Positions 53,605 through 62,629 of a DNA stretch of 64,000 nucleotides are shown here, piece by piece. Source of the DNA: UBA4416 sp963422675 (GTDB taxonomy: Bacteria > Bacteroidota > Bacteroidia > B-17B0 > Aurantibacillaceae); contig CAXVYS010000025.1 of NCBI GenBank assembly GCA_963422675.2, forward strand, positions 150,569 to 214,568, written 5' to 3'. A program made the position numbers and the translations under genes. How positions within the stretch are numbered: position 1 is the stretch's first letter; each line of letters starts with the position of its first letter. The notes below the pieces were generated by a model that saw only the letters and a list, made by a program, of their open reading frames with translations, did not search any database and had not been told where the DNA came from.

Positions 53605-55011
53605 TTAATCGTTAGTCACCATTAAAATACCATTTTTGTAGAGATCATTTATCAGTACTAAAATATTATCTTTTATCAGATCGGCATCCGTTCCATACAT
53701 TTCAGTGATCTCTTCAATTACCTCAGAGACCTTTCTGTCATTACATAATTTTAGAATTTCCAAAATTAAAGCAGACCCTTCATAAATCTCGCTATTATAC
53801 AATTTTATAGTTACTACCGATTGGTCTTCACCGGTTTCCATTACCACACCTTTAATTGTATAATTAACAGGCTTAGCCACTTTAAGCCTTGTATGTAATG
53901 TCAATTTTTCCTGAACGGGCGGTGTATTCTTTACAGCTACAAATGCCCAGTTATTCAGTACATTCATGTTCATGCTTACCCGCGAGTATGTATGTGGTGA
54001 AACAACTCTTACTTCTTCCAGTATCGTAAAATTATTCTGCTCCAGAATAATCTTAATTTCTTCAGCAGAAAAACAATTCTCAGGATCTGAAAAATGGTAA
54101 CCTAAGGGACCAAAATGGATGAAAAGTCCTCCCGTCTTCAACATTCTGTTGACCTCATTCAGTAATTCACGAAATGGTAAGATATCTGTAAAATAGATGG
54201 ATGTGATGAGATCCATTGATTCGGAAGGTAAAAATATTTTAGTAGCGTATCCCGCAAAAAAATTTAATTTTCTATGATGTTGCGGCTTTACACTTGAATC
54301 CGGAGGATGCAATGAAGCTTCGTATGGTAACACCATATCTTTTATCGAATAAACATTTCTGTCGTTAATATGATTAAAACGAATGTTTTCATTTAATAAG
54401 GTATGAAAATAACTCACTAAACAAAATGAGGAATCCACTGCGTACACATTATCAAATATATTACACAGATCCCATGCTGTTCTACCTGCTCCTGCGCCAA
54501 TAACCAATCCGTTAGTCGTATTTTGTTTTAAATATTTGTTGGTAAAACCAGACAATGTATTATAGATTACTTCCAGCTCCTTTTCCCCATCTTCATCCCA
54601 GGTCCAATCTCTTTTCAAATAGTCTAATGTGCCTCCATAAAAAGAAATCTCTTCTTTGCTTTGCAGTAAATTCAATATTTCTTCTTTGTCAATAAAAGGA
54701 TTAAGTATTTCCTGCAACCGTTTCAAGTAACTCAGGTTTTCAGTTAATCCGTTTTTGATCTTCAATAGGGATTCAGCACGCCCCTGGGTGGAACCAATCA
54801 CTTCTGCAATCTGATCTATTTTGACATGTTGATACCTGATAAAATTGTCGTTATATAAAAAAGTTCTTGCTAAAAAAGCACCGGGATTTTTAACCAGGAT
54901 TGGAATATTATGGACAATAGGATATGACTCTGCACACTCTTCGCAATGGTAAGCCTTTTGAGGCGTTTCAACTAAAATTAATTTTGTATAACAGGTTCGG
55001 CAAGACAGCAT
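53605..55011 (-). CDS. Methyltransferase with zinc ribbon and C-terminal PqqD-like (RRE) domain
   Basis: The 468-residue protein has three parts. Residues 1-45 carry a Trm112-like CxxC...CxxC zinc ribbon (SCRTC, HCEEC). Residues about 165-375 are a class I SAM methyltransferase (motif I VIGAGAGRTAWDL, then MLKTGGLFIHFGPLGYHF). The latter, with GAGxGRxAWxL and GPLxYHF, resembles N2227/carnosine N-methyltransferases, which methylate a His side chain. Residues about 375-468 (GSALILEILKLCND, then YGTDADLIKDNILVLINDLYKNGIL) match the PqqD-like RiPP recognition element that binds leader peptides. It sits in the RiPP locus, and the precursors have an invariant core His, so a peptide His methyltransferase is a reasonable hypothesis. 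An unrelated substrate remains possible. Confidence 0.8.
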   Translation of the reverse strand: MLSCRTCYTKLILVETPQKAYHCEECAESYPIVHNIPILVKNPGAFLARTFLYNDNFIRYQHVKIDQIAEVIGSTQGRAESLLKIKNGLTENLSYLKRLQEILNPFIDKEEILNLLQSKEEISFYGGTLDYLKRDWTWDEDGEKELEVIYNTLSGFTNKYLKQNTTNGLVIGAGAGRTAWDLCNIFDNVYAVDSSFCLVSYFHTLLNENIRFNHINDRNVYSIKDMVLPYEASLHPPDSSVKPQHHRKLNFFAGYATKIFLPSESMDLITSIYFTDILPFRELLNEVNRMLKTGGLFIHFGPLGYHFSDPENCFSAEEIKIILEQNNFTILEEVRVVSPHTYSRVSMNMNVLNNWAFVAVKNTPPVQEKLTLHTRLKVAKPVNYTIKGVVMETGEDQSVVTIKLYNSEIYEGSALILEILKLCNDRKVSEVIEEITEMYGTDADLIKDNILVLINDLYKNGILMVTND

Positions 55012-55065
55012 CTGATAAGTGGTTTTGGTATATGGTCTTCTATTATTTTGGCATTAGCTCTAAGG

Positions 55066-56223
55066 CTATGAATTTATAGCCTGCAAAGGGTTTCGTTTTT
55101 CAAATATGCTGCTATTAAAATCATAGGGTTGATCGTCCAAAACATACATCGTTTCCAACTCGTTGTATTTCTCTTCCAACGTGCGGTAATGTTTTTTGAA
55201 AAAATTAAACCAGGCCAGCCCTTCCTCTTTAAACACATTTATCTTTTCAAAGCTCTCAATAGCTAATTTGAATCTGAAAACATGAAACACATATCTTCCC
55301 TTCGCTTCATGAACGTTTCTCTTGGAAAGAGCGTTATTATTTATACAGGATTCAATACATTTAGTGATTTCCAAATAGGAGAATAAGGCATGAAAGCGTA
55401 AATAAACGCTGCTATGTTCTCTTTCTACACCTGTAACTTCTGAAAAATTTGTATTGTGGTGACAATTAAACATTTCGAATTTCGATTCGTATGTTAATGT
55501 ATTAAATATCACATGGCCACCTTCGTGTGAGATATGATCTGCAAAAAACATTTCAGAATCCCAAACGTTTACATTTAAAAAGATCATATTATGAGCTTTC
55601 ATTACCGCAAAAGAATTGGGTTGTGCAGCGTTGAATAACATTACTTTTTTTACGTTCTTCAGTAACAGTGTATAATTCTCCGGATTATTTTCGGCAATTA
55701 TCGCCAATCCTTTATTCAAATTATTTAAGTGAATTTTGTAAATACCTTCAATATCAATCTTAGCCTCTTTTGGTACCTGCTCTGTAAAAACAACTTCAAG
55801 CAAAGGGTGCTGGTATTTTACAAGCTCCATTCCATTATCCAAAAGTAAAACAGGTTCAAAAACATACTCTGTTTTTTTTTCATCATACAGCAGGATAATC
55901 CCATTATCATTGGATTCAAGAATAAGTGTCGCCGCAGGAATCCCGGTTTTAAAATAACCAATTTGTGGAATATAAATAACGCCTTCCGCATTAGAGAAAA
56001 CGTCAATACTTTTTTTCTTCTCTTTTTCGTATCCATAAATGATACAGTCCAGCCATTTATCATCTTCCTGATTTACATACGTGTAAAGCAAGGGCTCCAG
56101 GTATATGCTATCATCGTCAAAATCCAAACGGTTAAATATATCTGCATTTCTGCTATATAATAGTTGTTTGATGGAATCAATAACAGATCCAAGGTATTTA
56201 TCAAAATCAATATAAAATTCCAT
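55066..56223 (-). CDS. HExxH-motif RiPP-associated protein, possible peptide hydroxylase
   Basis: The 385-residue protein has HEGGH at residues 233-237 (in HISHEGGHVIFNTLTYE) within a mostly helical C-terminal half, and a beta-rich N-terminal half. It resembles the HExxH family found beside RiPP maturases. Recent work, as I recall it, reports some members to be alpha-ketoglutarate/iron-dependent peptide beta-hydroxylases rather than peptidases. That similarity is judged by eye. The ATG at 56223 (MEFYID) lies 1 nt after the HlyD stop, so an upstream extension is ignored and translation is tightly coupled. It has no signal peptide, so it acts in the cytoplasm on the precursor. Confidence 0.68.
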   Translation of the reverse strand: MEFYIDFDKYLGSVIDSIKQLLYSRNADIFNRLDFDDDSIYLEPLLYTYVNQEDDKWLDCIIYGYEKEKKKSIDVFSNAEGVIYIPQIGYFKTGIPAATLILESNDNGIILLYDEKKTEYVFEPVLLLDNGMELVKYQHPLLEVVFTEQVPKEAKIDIEGIYKIHLNNLNKGLAIIAENNPENYTLLLKNVKKVMLFNAAQPNSFAVMKAHNMIFLNVNVWDSEMFFADHISHEGGHVIFNTLTYESKFEMFNCHHNTNFSEVTGVEREHSSVYLRFHALFSYLEITKCIESCINNNALSKRNVHEAKGRYVFHVFRFKLAIESFEKINVFKEEGLAWFNFFKKHYRTLEEKYNELETMYVLDDQPYDFNSSIFEKRNPLQAINS

Positions 56224-56224
56224 G

Positions 56225-57523
56225 TTAGTAGTTTTTACTGGTAAAAATATTAAACAGCCGGTCAAATAATGTTAGGTCTTCAATGATAATTTCTGCAACA
56301 CCTGTAAGTTCGCTTTTTGATTGCAGTTGTTTATTAGTGGTAGTAAGGAGCTGGTTCGGCAACTTTACCTTTACGCTATAGAAACCTTCCTTAGGTGCAA
56401 TGGATATGGATTGGATAGTCCCTTTCAACATACCAAATTCTGTATAAGGATAATTGTGTAATTGAATAACGCAGCTCTGACCCGTACGAACTTTACCTGA
56501 GTTTGACACCGGTAATTTTACAATGGCAAAATAGTTTTGTGCTTTATCGGGAGTAATTGTAAATACTTTTTGTTCCTGGGCCAAAAACTGGTCGTTATTT
56601 CTCACATCATATAAATTCAATGTGCCGTCAATCGGGGAAGAAAGAACATACTTATTCTGCCACTCCGATAATTCAAATAAAAAGTTGTTGTAGTATTGTA
56701 AAACATTGCTTCGCAATTTGAAATAGGTATCGTTTTTTTCAACGTCCAACGAAGTGTTCTCTTTTTCAAGGGTTTCTTTTTGAAGTTGAATATTTAATAA
56801 ATTCACATTTAATTCTTCAACTCTACCGGTCATTTTTAAATAGGCTATTTCCTTTTGCTCCAGCTCTATCTTAGTGACGTAGCCTTCGCTTTGTAGTTTC
56901 ATGGTTCTATCGTAATCCAATTTAACAAGAGAGAGTTCTTCTTTTAGCATACTCAACTGGTTACTTAATTTTTGCTGCAATGATCCTAAGTTTTCTTCTC
57001 TCCGTGAATTAATATCCAGCTGCCTGTATTGAGAGTTGAGTTGTGCAAAAAGTTTAAATTCTTCTACACTTTTATGAAATTGAAAATAAGAACTCTGTAA
57101 ATCTCCTAAATTGGTTAATTCTTCGAAATCCATCGTATTCAGCGATTTCCAGAAGTCAATCGGATCTATCTTTTCAACTAATTCTATAGCTTTTACTACC
57201 TGCTTATAATCAGCACTGTTGTTCAACAAAATGATCCAGTCTCCCTTTTGTACCTTTTCCTGATCGTTTTTAAAGAGGTGGGTAACTCTTCCACTGGTTC
57301 TACTGTATATTTCAACCGGTGGTTTTTCAGTTGTAATAACTGCCACGGAACTAATTACATCAGGGTACTTAATAAATTTTAGTCCTAAAGCGATCAGCAA
57401 AAATATAATCAGAATCGCCGTATTCCCCCATGCCGTAATCTTAGAAGGAATTTTATCAAGAATATCCTGAAAAAATTCGCTCCTCGTTACAATTTGCTTT
57501 ATTTTATTTTCGTCAATTGCCAA
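56225..57523 (-). CDS. HlyD-family membrane fusion protein
   Basis: The 432-residue protein has one N-terminal membrane helix (about residues 33-52), a beta-barrel/lipoyl half (GRVTHLFKNDQEKVQKGDWI), two long coiled-coil segments (about 130-280) and a C-terminal half-lipoyl domain (VLSSPIDGTLNLYDV) ending in a barrel. It links the ABC exporter to the outer membrane channel. It overlaps the exporter gene by 11 nt, so they are translated together. No TolC-like gene is present. Confidence 0.9.
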   Translation of the reverse strand: MAIDENKIKQIVTRSEFFQDILDKIPSKITAWGNTAILIIFLLIALGLKFIKYPDVISSVAVITTEKPPVEIYSRTSGRVTHLFKNDQEKVQKGDWIILLNNSADYKQVVKAIELVEKIDPIDFWKSLNTMDFEELTNLGDLQSSYFQFHKSVEEFKLFAQLNSQYRQLDINSRREENLGSLQQKLSNQLSMLKEELSLVKLDYDRTMKLQSEGYVTKIELEQKEIAYLKMTGRVEELNVNLLNIQLQKETLEKENTSLDVEKNDTYFKLRSNVLQYYNNFLFELSEWQNKYVLSSPIDGTLNLYDVRNNDQFLAQEQKVFTITPDKAQNYFAIVKLPVSNSGKVRTGQSCVIQLHNYPYTEFGMLKGTIQSISIAPKEGFYSVKVKLPNQLLTTTNKQLQSKSELTGVAEIIIEDLTLFDRLFNIFTSKNY

Positions 57524-59735
57524 GTTCTAACTGATTTTTAATAAGTGTATAATATGAGCCTTTCTTCTCTATAAGGTCTTCATGTTTTCCCATTTCTTTT
57601 ATTTCTCCTTTTTCCAGTACTATAATTTGGTCGGCATCCCTAACGGTGCTTAACCTGTGAGCAATTATAACAACTGTTTTTCCTTTGTAAAATTCCGTCA
57701 AATTATTTACAATGATTCTTTCATTATTTGCATCCAAAGCACTGGTAGCCTCATCAAAAAATAAAAACCTGGGATTTTTATAAACGGCTCTTGCTATTAG
57801 CAAGCGTTGCCGTTGCCCTCCACTTAATGTTCTTCCGCTCGACCCCGCAGCACCTATGGATGAATTAAATCCGGAAGGAAGTGTATTTATCAGTTCTTCG
57901 ATATTAGCCAGTTTCACAGATTTGAGTAAACGTTCAACATCTATCGCATCTTCGCTGGCCGATTCAGTAATGTTTTGGGATATGGTATCCGAAAAAATAA
58001 AACCATCCTGCATAACTGTTCCACAGGAGGCTCTCCAGCTTTTACTGGAGATATGTTTTAAGTTATAATCTCCTATTAAAATTTCGCCATTTGTTGGCAA
58101 ATACAATTTGAGTAATAGTTTCAGAAGGGTGGTTTTCCCGCTCCCGCTATCACCAACAATGGCAGTGATTTTACCTTTTGGAATCGTAAAATTAATATTT
58201 TTTAATACCAGTTGATTTTGATCGTTCACATAAGAAAAATTCAGGTCTTTAATATTAATATCAAACGCTTCCTCCGGTAATTTGATTAATGTATCGTCTC
58301 CCAATACTTTTTCTTCAGGGGTTACAAAATCAATATCATTAAATCGTTCCATACTTAATTTCGCATCCTGAATCGTAACGAAAAAACCCACTAAACTTAA
58401 TAAAGGTCCATTAACCTGGCCAATAATGTACTGGATAGCAAGCATACCCCCCAAGGTTATTTTGCCATCCATCACCAACACAGCCGCTGTAAAGGTTATA
58501 AAAATGTTTTTCAGTTCATTAATGATATCTCCTCCAACACTTTGCAATTGCGACAACGTAAGAGACGATATGGAAGATTTAAAATACCTGACCCTTACTT
58601 TTTCCCAGGAACGAATATGTCTTTTTTCGGAACCATTTACTTTAACTTCCTGAATGCCGTTAACAATTTGAATGAGCTGTGAATTTAATCCTGCAGAAGC
58701 GTCGAAGCGTTTAAAATCAAGCTCCGCTCTCTTTTTCATAAACAACCAAATCCAAAATGTGTAAAGCGAAATCCCAATTAAAAATATAATAAAAATGGTC
58801 ATACTATAATAGGCTAGTACAAACAGAAATATTAAGGCATTCATGTACGAAAACAAATTAATTGGAACTGATACAAGGAAATTTTCGATCCTCGATGATT
58901 CATTAATTCGTTGTAAAATATCACCCGGTGTTTTTGAATCGAAAAATGATACAGCCTTATTTAGTAATTTAACTAAATAATCGGAGGCGATCAGCATATT
59001 GACCCTTGCTCCAACATACAGCAGCAGCCAGCTTCTTATAACTGTAAGAAATACAGAGCTGAGAAAAAGAACCAGTTGAGCAATAAGAAGGACATATACA
59101 AAATGAAGGTTTCCCAGGTTAATTCCCTTATCAACCAATTTTTGAGTGATAAATGGTAAGATTAGTTGAATAACACTTCCTGCAATTAATCCGATAAAAA
59201 CCTGGAGAATGTATTTACGATAATTGGTAAGGTAAGGTATAATCCCTTTTAATCCTTTCGAAAAATCGGTATTTTCCTTGTTATGAAATTCGGCCGTAGG
59301 TTCCAATAAAACTACAATTCCCTCCGACTCATCGTTTGCTTTATTACTGTTTTGCCAGGCTTCAATAAACTCTTGTTTTTTGTATTGAATTAAGCCATGT
59401 GATGGATCCGCAACATAAACCTTGTTTTTTTCTACTTTATAAACTACTAAAAAATGCCTGTCGCGCCAATAGGCAATACATGGCAAAGGAGCCTCTTCTT
59501 CTAATACCTTGTAATTTATGGAAGCCGGAACAGTTTGAAATCCCAAAGCTTCCGCGCCATTCATTAATGATTTTATAGTAATGCCATCCGGTGTAATATT
59601 ACAGATATGCCTTAAATGTTCCGGACTAAAATTACGTCCGAAATATTTTGAAATCATTTTTAAGCACGCAGGGCCACAATCAAATTGGTCTATTTGTTTA
59701 TAAAAAGGAAATGTTTTCTTATTAAAAAAGTTCAT
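57513..59735 (-). CDS. Peptidase-containing ABC exporter (C39, PCAT)
   Basis: The 740-residue protein processes and exports double-glycine peptides. The N-terminal C39 peptidase has its Cys in DQFDCGPACLKMI (residue 19), His in RDRHFLVVYKV and Asp in VADPSHG. The transmembrane domain spans about residues 160-440. The ATPase has Walker A GDSGSGKTTLLKLL, the signature LSGGQRQRLLIAR and Walker B FLFFDEATSALD. It should cleave the leaders after the GG of the three precursors and export the modified cores. Nucleotide-binding motifs are complete. Confidence 0.95.
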   Translation of the reverse strand: MNFFNKKTFPFYKQIDQFDCGPACLKMISKYFGRNFSPEHLRHICNITPDGITIKSLMNGAEALGFQTVPASINYKVLEEEAPLPCIAYWRDRHFLVVYKVEKNKVYVADPSHGLIQYKKQEFIEAWQNSNKANDESEGIVVLLEPTAEFHNKENTDFSKGLKGIIPYLTNYRKYILQVFIGLIAGSVIQLILPFITQKLVDKGINLGNLHFVYVLLIAQLVLFLSSVFLTVIRSWLLLYVGARVNMLIASDYLVKLLNKAVSFFDSKTPGDILQRINESSRIENFLVSVPINLFSYMNALIFLFVLAYYSMTIFIIFLIGISLYTFWIWLFMKKRAELDFKRFDASAGLNSQLIQIVNGIQEVKVNGSEKRHIRSWEKVRVRYFKSSISSLTLSQLQSVGGDIINELKNIFITFTAAVLVMDGKITLGGMLAIQYIIGQVNGPLLSLVGFFVTIQDAKLSMERFNDIDFVTPEEKVLGDDTLIKLPEEAFDINIKDLNFSYVNDQNQLVLKNINFTIPKGKITAIVGDSGSGKTTLLKLLLKLYLPTNGEILIGDYNLKHISSKSWRASCGTVMQDGFIFSDTISQNITESASEDAIDVERLLKSVKLANIEELINTLPSGFNSSIGAAGSSGRTLSGGQRQRLLIARAVYKNPRFLFFDEATSALDANNERIIVNNLTEFYKGKTVVIIAHRLSTVRDADQIIVLEKGEIKEMGKHEDLIEKKGSYYTLIKNQLELGN

Positions 59736-59801
59736 TAATTGAAATATAATATGAGCTACACTGTTACTATTTAGATGGTATGAATCAAGTGATTGATTGA
59801 A

Positions 59802-60827
59802 TTAAATGTTCTTCCATTGATTTGTTAATGGTTGAAAATTACACATATCTATCTTATAATACTTATTATCTTCTACTTTAATATCACTATTATTTACACA
59901 GGCATAACGGTACTGGCAATCCCGACAAATTTCAATCTTATCGTTAGAGATAAACCATTTTTCCTGAAATTCACGTGTATGAATAATGTCTTCTATTCTA
60001 TCCGTTTCTATATTTCCAAAAGACCGTTCATGCCTCGGATAATTCTTCATTTCACCATTCCTGTTGATACATACTTTTCTGTTTAGTCCCAGGTTATATG
60101 CTTTTGCTTCTGAAAAAGCTTCCATGTTTGTTGTAAAACGATCCACATTGATAATTTCAGATGAATCAACTCTCAGATCTTTTTTAAGGTACAAAATAAT
60201 TTTGTCCAACACATAATTATCATGTTCTATGATCTCATCACTTGGTGCGGCATAAATTAATACTCTGTTTAATCTTGGGTGTGTACTTGCCAGATGATAG
60301 ATCTCCTCGTGATCAGGCAAGGCTTCGTATGGAATTAATATATCCACCTGATGAATTCGCGAATTATTAAATTTATTCATTATCCTACCCAATTCATTCA
60401 CTTTTACAGGATAGAGGAATCTTAACTGAACAGCCCTGCACCCTAACAGATCTAATTGATTGATAATATCCTCAAAATTAAAATCTGAAGAATGATCTAC
60501 TTCTATAATTGAATTTGTTATAAAATAAGGTGACTCCCAGGTAAAATCAATTTTAGGAAACCGTTCCGGTTCATTCGTATAAAAGCCAATTTCTGACTCA
60601 ATAAATCTATCAAAGAAGCCATCGATTAAATCATCCTGCTCGTTATCGTATGCTTTTTTTATAGCATAGGTATCATGTTTTTCTGCCATTTTTAATATTT
60701 CCAGAAAATCATTTGACAGATCATAGAACTCCATTCTCTCAACATCGTAAATAAGACTGTTCGCTTTACCCTCCACGATAATGCATGAAGCAAATAAATT
60801 AAACCAGGTTTTAGAATGTTGACTCAT
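59802..60827 (-). CDS. gwsS: SPASM-domain peptide maturase of grasp-with-spasm system
   Basis: The 341-residue protein has a C-terminal SPASM-like domain (VCINRNGEMKNYPRHERSFGNI, then ICRDCQYRYACVNN, then DMCNF) with the Cys pattern for auxiliary Fe-S clusters. The N-terminal part has no C-x3-C-x2-C radical SAM motif; only two Cys occur before residue 240. This is the layout of the SPASM partner in grasp-with-spasm loci, where the ATP-grasp enzyme is next door. It probably helps peptide maturation, but the chemistry is unknown. The ATG shares its A with the TAA of the small gene upstream (TAATG). Confidence 0.85.
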   Translation of the reverse strand: MSQHSKTWFNLFASCIIVEGKANSLIYDVERMEFYDLSNDFLEILKMAEKHDTYAIKKAYDNEQDDLIDGFFDRFIESEIGFYTNEPERFPKIDFTWESPYFITNSIIEVDHSSDFNFEDIINQLDLLGCRAVQLRFLYPVKVNELGRIMNKFNNSRIHQVDILIPYEALPDHEEIYHLASTHPRLNRVLIYAAPSDEIIEHDNYVLDKIILYLKKDLRVDSSEIINVDRFTTNMEAFSEAKAYNLGLNRKVCINRNGEMKNYPRHERSFGNIETDRIEDIIHTREFQEKWFISNDKIEICRDCQYRYACVNNSDIKVEDNKYYKIDMCNFQPLTNQWKNI

Positions 60828-61027
60828 TAAATAATATTTGAAATAGATTTATAAAAAGGAAGAATTTTATAGTCATTCGTTCCATGAAATTTACTTTTCA
60901 CTTTTTTTATAATTACTTTGTCTCTGTCGCCGTATTTCACAAATAAAAAAAAATTAACCGGTAAAAGCGGCTTAAGATTTTCTGAAAACGGTTGCTCTGA
61001 TGTTATTTTATATGTATTTTCTTTCAT
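60827..61027 (-). CDS. Small 66-aa protein between the ATP-grasp and SPASM genes
   Basis: The protein is Lys-rich (LPVNFFLFVKYGDRDKVIIKKV) with no signal peptide and no recognised family. It starts 5 nt after the ATP-grasp stop and its TAA overlaps the gwsS ATG by one base, so it is translated as part of the maturase operon. Such a position suggests a small partner, such as a leader-binding or scaffold protein. Confidence 0.6.
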   Translation of the reverse strand: MKENTYKITSEQPFSENLKPLLPVNFFLFVKYGDRDKVIIKKVKSKFHGTNDYKILPFYKSISNII

Positions 61028-61032
61028 AATTA

Positions 61033-62022
61033 CTACATAAGGTATTCAGCTATCTTTTTATCCAGGTAATAATTACAAGGAATGGAAGTCATTCCGTATT
61101 GCCCAACAGGATTGACTTCAAGGAAAACGAAACGTCCTTCTTTTGTTTTAATAATATCCATTGATCCTGTATTCAATTGAAGTTCTCTCATTAATAAGCC
61201 AATTTTTTCTTCCAATAATTCAGGTAGCTGATAAGGGACATTTCTATTGTTTATTTTTTTATTATACTTTCTAAAATCAACATTTGTCTGATCATCCAAC
61301 TGAGAAAAAATAGCCATGGAATAGCATTTCCCATCCAGAAAAAAAGTTCTTATATCCAATTCTTTATCCAGTTTTTCCTGGAACAACGAAGGAAAAAAAG
61401 TATCCGGCATTGCTTCAATCAATTCATCATTTAGCTCTTCAGTATAGCTTAAATAAAAATGGTGCTGCCCTTCCTTTTCCCGGTTAAAATCAAAGCCTTC
61501 CTGTATGGCTTTTGTAATTATTTTATTGTGTAACCGGCTAAAATCGATTACCTGTAACTTTCTGTTTGTTATAATAGTTGCCGGAATATCTATCCCTTGC
61601 TTTTTAGCAGCTGTAAGCATACTGATTTTGTTAATGGAGGCTCTTTCGAAATTACCAAGCACCTTTTTACCGTCTTCTATACAGTAATAAAACGCTTCTT
61701 TGGCCTGAATATTTTCTGATCGCAGATGTTTAAACATATCTGCAGGGAATTTTTCATCACTGTTTTCCAACAAGGATGAAAAAGGATTTAACGCATCTCT
61801 TCTATGCCAAATAGATTTGACACGGCCTAAATCGATGATTATATCATCCTCTAATTTTAAGTTTAAGTTATTTTTTGCGGAAGTAAGCTCAAAGGACGTA
61901 GTTGAATTCGTGTGAAATATATTTTCACCGTTCACTCTATAACATTCTTTTCCTTTATAGTGAAGCCAGTCCATAACATTATCGGTGGAACGATCGGAAC
62001 TTTGAGAAATTATTAAAACCAT
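61033..62022 (-). CDS. gwsG: ATP-grasp peptide maturase of grasp-with-spasm system
   Basis: The 329-residue protein is a graspetide-type ATP-grasp ligase. Parts seen are an N-terminal MVLIISQSSDRSTDNVMDWL, the RRDALNPF loop, FQEKLDKELDIRTFFLDGKCY, and the catalytic metal-binding end FVFLEVNPVGQYGM, which is characteristic of MdnC-like enzymes. These enzymes join Thr/Ser or Lys side chains to Asp/Glu with ATP, making macrolactone or macrolactam rings. The ATG at 62022 gives this N-terminus; a frame extension to 62055 is ignored. It follows the three precursor genes on the same strand. Confidence 0.9.
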   Translation of the reverse strand: MVLIISQSSDRSTDNVMDWLHYKGKECYRVNGENIFHTNSTTSFELTSAKNNLNLKLEDDIIIDLGRVKSIWHRRDALNPFSSLLENSDEKFPADMFKHLRSENIQAKEAFYYCIEDGKKVLGNFERASINKISMLTAAKKQGIDIPATIITNRKLQVIDFSRLHNKIITKAIQEGFDFNREKEGQHHFYLSYTEELNDELIEAMPDTFFPSLFQEKLDKELDIRTFFLDGKCYSMAIFSQLDDQTNVDFRKYNKKINNRNVPYQLPELLEEKIGLLMRELQLNTGSMDIIKTKEGRFVFLEVNPVGQYGMTSIPCNYYLDKKIAEYLM

Positions 62023-62125
62023 ATACAACGATAAATTCGAACAACAATTAACCAAATTAAGTAACTGAACAACTAAACTAATAATTATTCAGTTACTTAA
62101 TATACAGTATTTTTAGATAACCTGA

Positions 62126-62311
62126 CTATTTTGATTCAGTATAATCTTGATCTCCTGTGATGATCATATCTCCTACTTTCATCTTTGTTGGACCTGTTGA
62201 TACAAGGTGGCATGCTGCTGCAGCTCCTCCTACTAATTTGTCAATTTCATTTTGACTTTCAATTTTTGTTACTTTGAAGTCTGCAAGTGATAATCTTTTT
62301 GTTGCTTTCAT
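62126..62311 (-). CDS. RiPP precursor peptide 1, 61 aa
   Basis: The leader (RLSLADFKVTKIESQNEID, then KLVGG) ends in a double glycine at residues 28-29, the cut site for a C39 exporter. The core (32 aa) starts AAAACHLV and includes PTKMKVGD, TGDQDY and a TESK end, so Thr, Lys, Asp and Glu for ring formation are available. The leader is almost identical to precursors 2 and 3 while the cores differ. It is the precursor closest to gwsG, about 100 nt upstream of it. Confidence 0.9.
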   Translation of the reverse strand: MKATKRLSLADFKVTKIESQNEIDKLVGGAAAACHLVSTGPTKMKVGDMIITGDQDYTESK

Positions 62312-62326
62312 TGTTTTAAATTTAAA

Positions 62327-62398
62327 TGGTTATGCCCTTGTCTATCGCCATAGAGCGCTTATTCAACGTCATGATTTAGCGTCTTCATGATTGACGTA
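62327..62398. repeat. Conserved leader block upstream of precursor 1
   Basis: The block TGCCCTTGTCTATCGCCATA and the downstream ACGTCATGATTTAGCG and TCATGATTGACGT are shared with the block before precursor 2. ACGTCATGA and TCATGA-tt-GACGT form an inverted repeat, so the block may be an operator or an mRNA structure. On the minus strand an ATG opens a 16-codon frame inside it. Confidence 0.65.
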
Positions 62399-62426
62399 CT
62401 AATTTAATGTGTAGTGCAACGAAACG

Positions 62427-62615
62427 TTATTTCATTGTTCCGTAATCTTTGTCTGCAGAAACGGTGAAATCACCTACTTTTACATTTTTTGTCGGTTCAC
62501 CATTGTAAGTGTGACAATCGGCAGCTGCTCCTCCAATTAATTTGTCGATTTCATTTTGACTTTCCATTTTTGTCACTTTAAAGTCTGCAAGTGATAATCT
62601 TTTTGTTGCTTTCAT
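62427..62615 (-). CDS. RiPP precursor peptide 2, 62 aa
   Basis: It has the same leader (RLSLADFKVTKMESQNEID, then KLIGG) and core AAADCHTYNG, followed by EPTKNVKVGD, SADKDY and a GTMK end. PTK, KVGD and DxDY spacing match precursor 1, so the two probably receive the same ring pattern. It arose by duplication, together with its upstream block. Confidence 0.9.
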   Translation of the reverse strand: MKATKRLSLADFKVTKMESQNEIDKLIGGAAADCHTYNGEPTKNVKVGDFTVSADKDYGTMK

Positions 62616-62629
62616 GGTATTATAATTTA

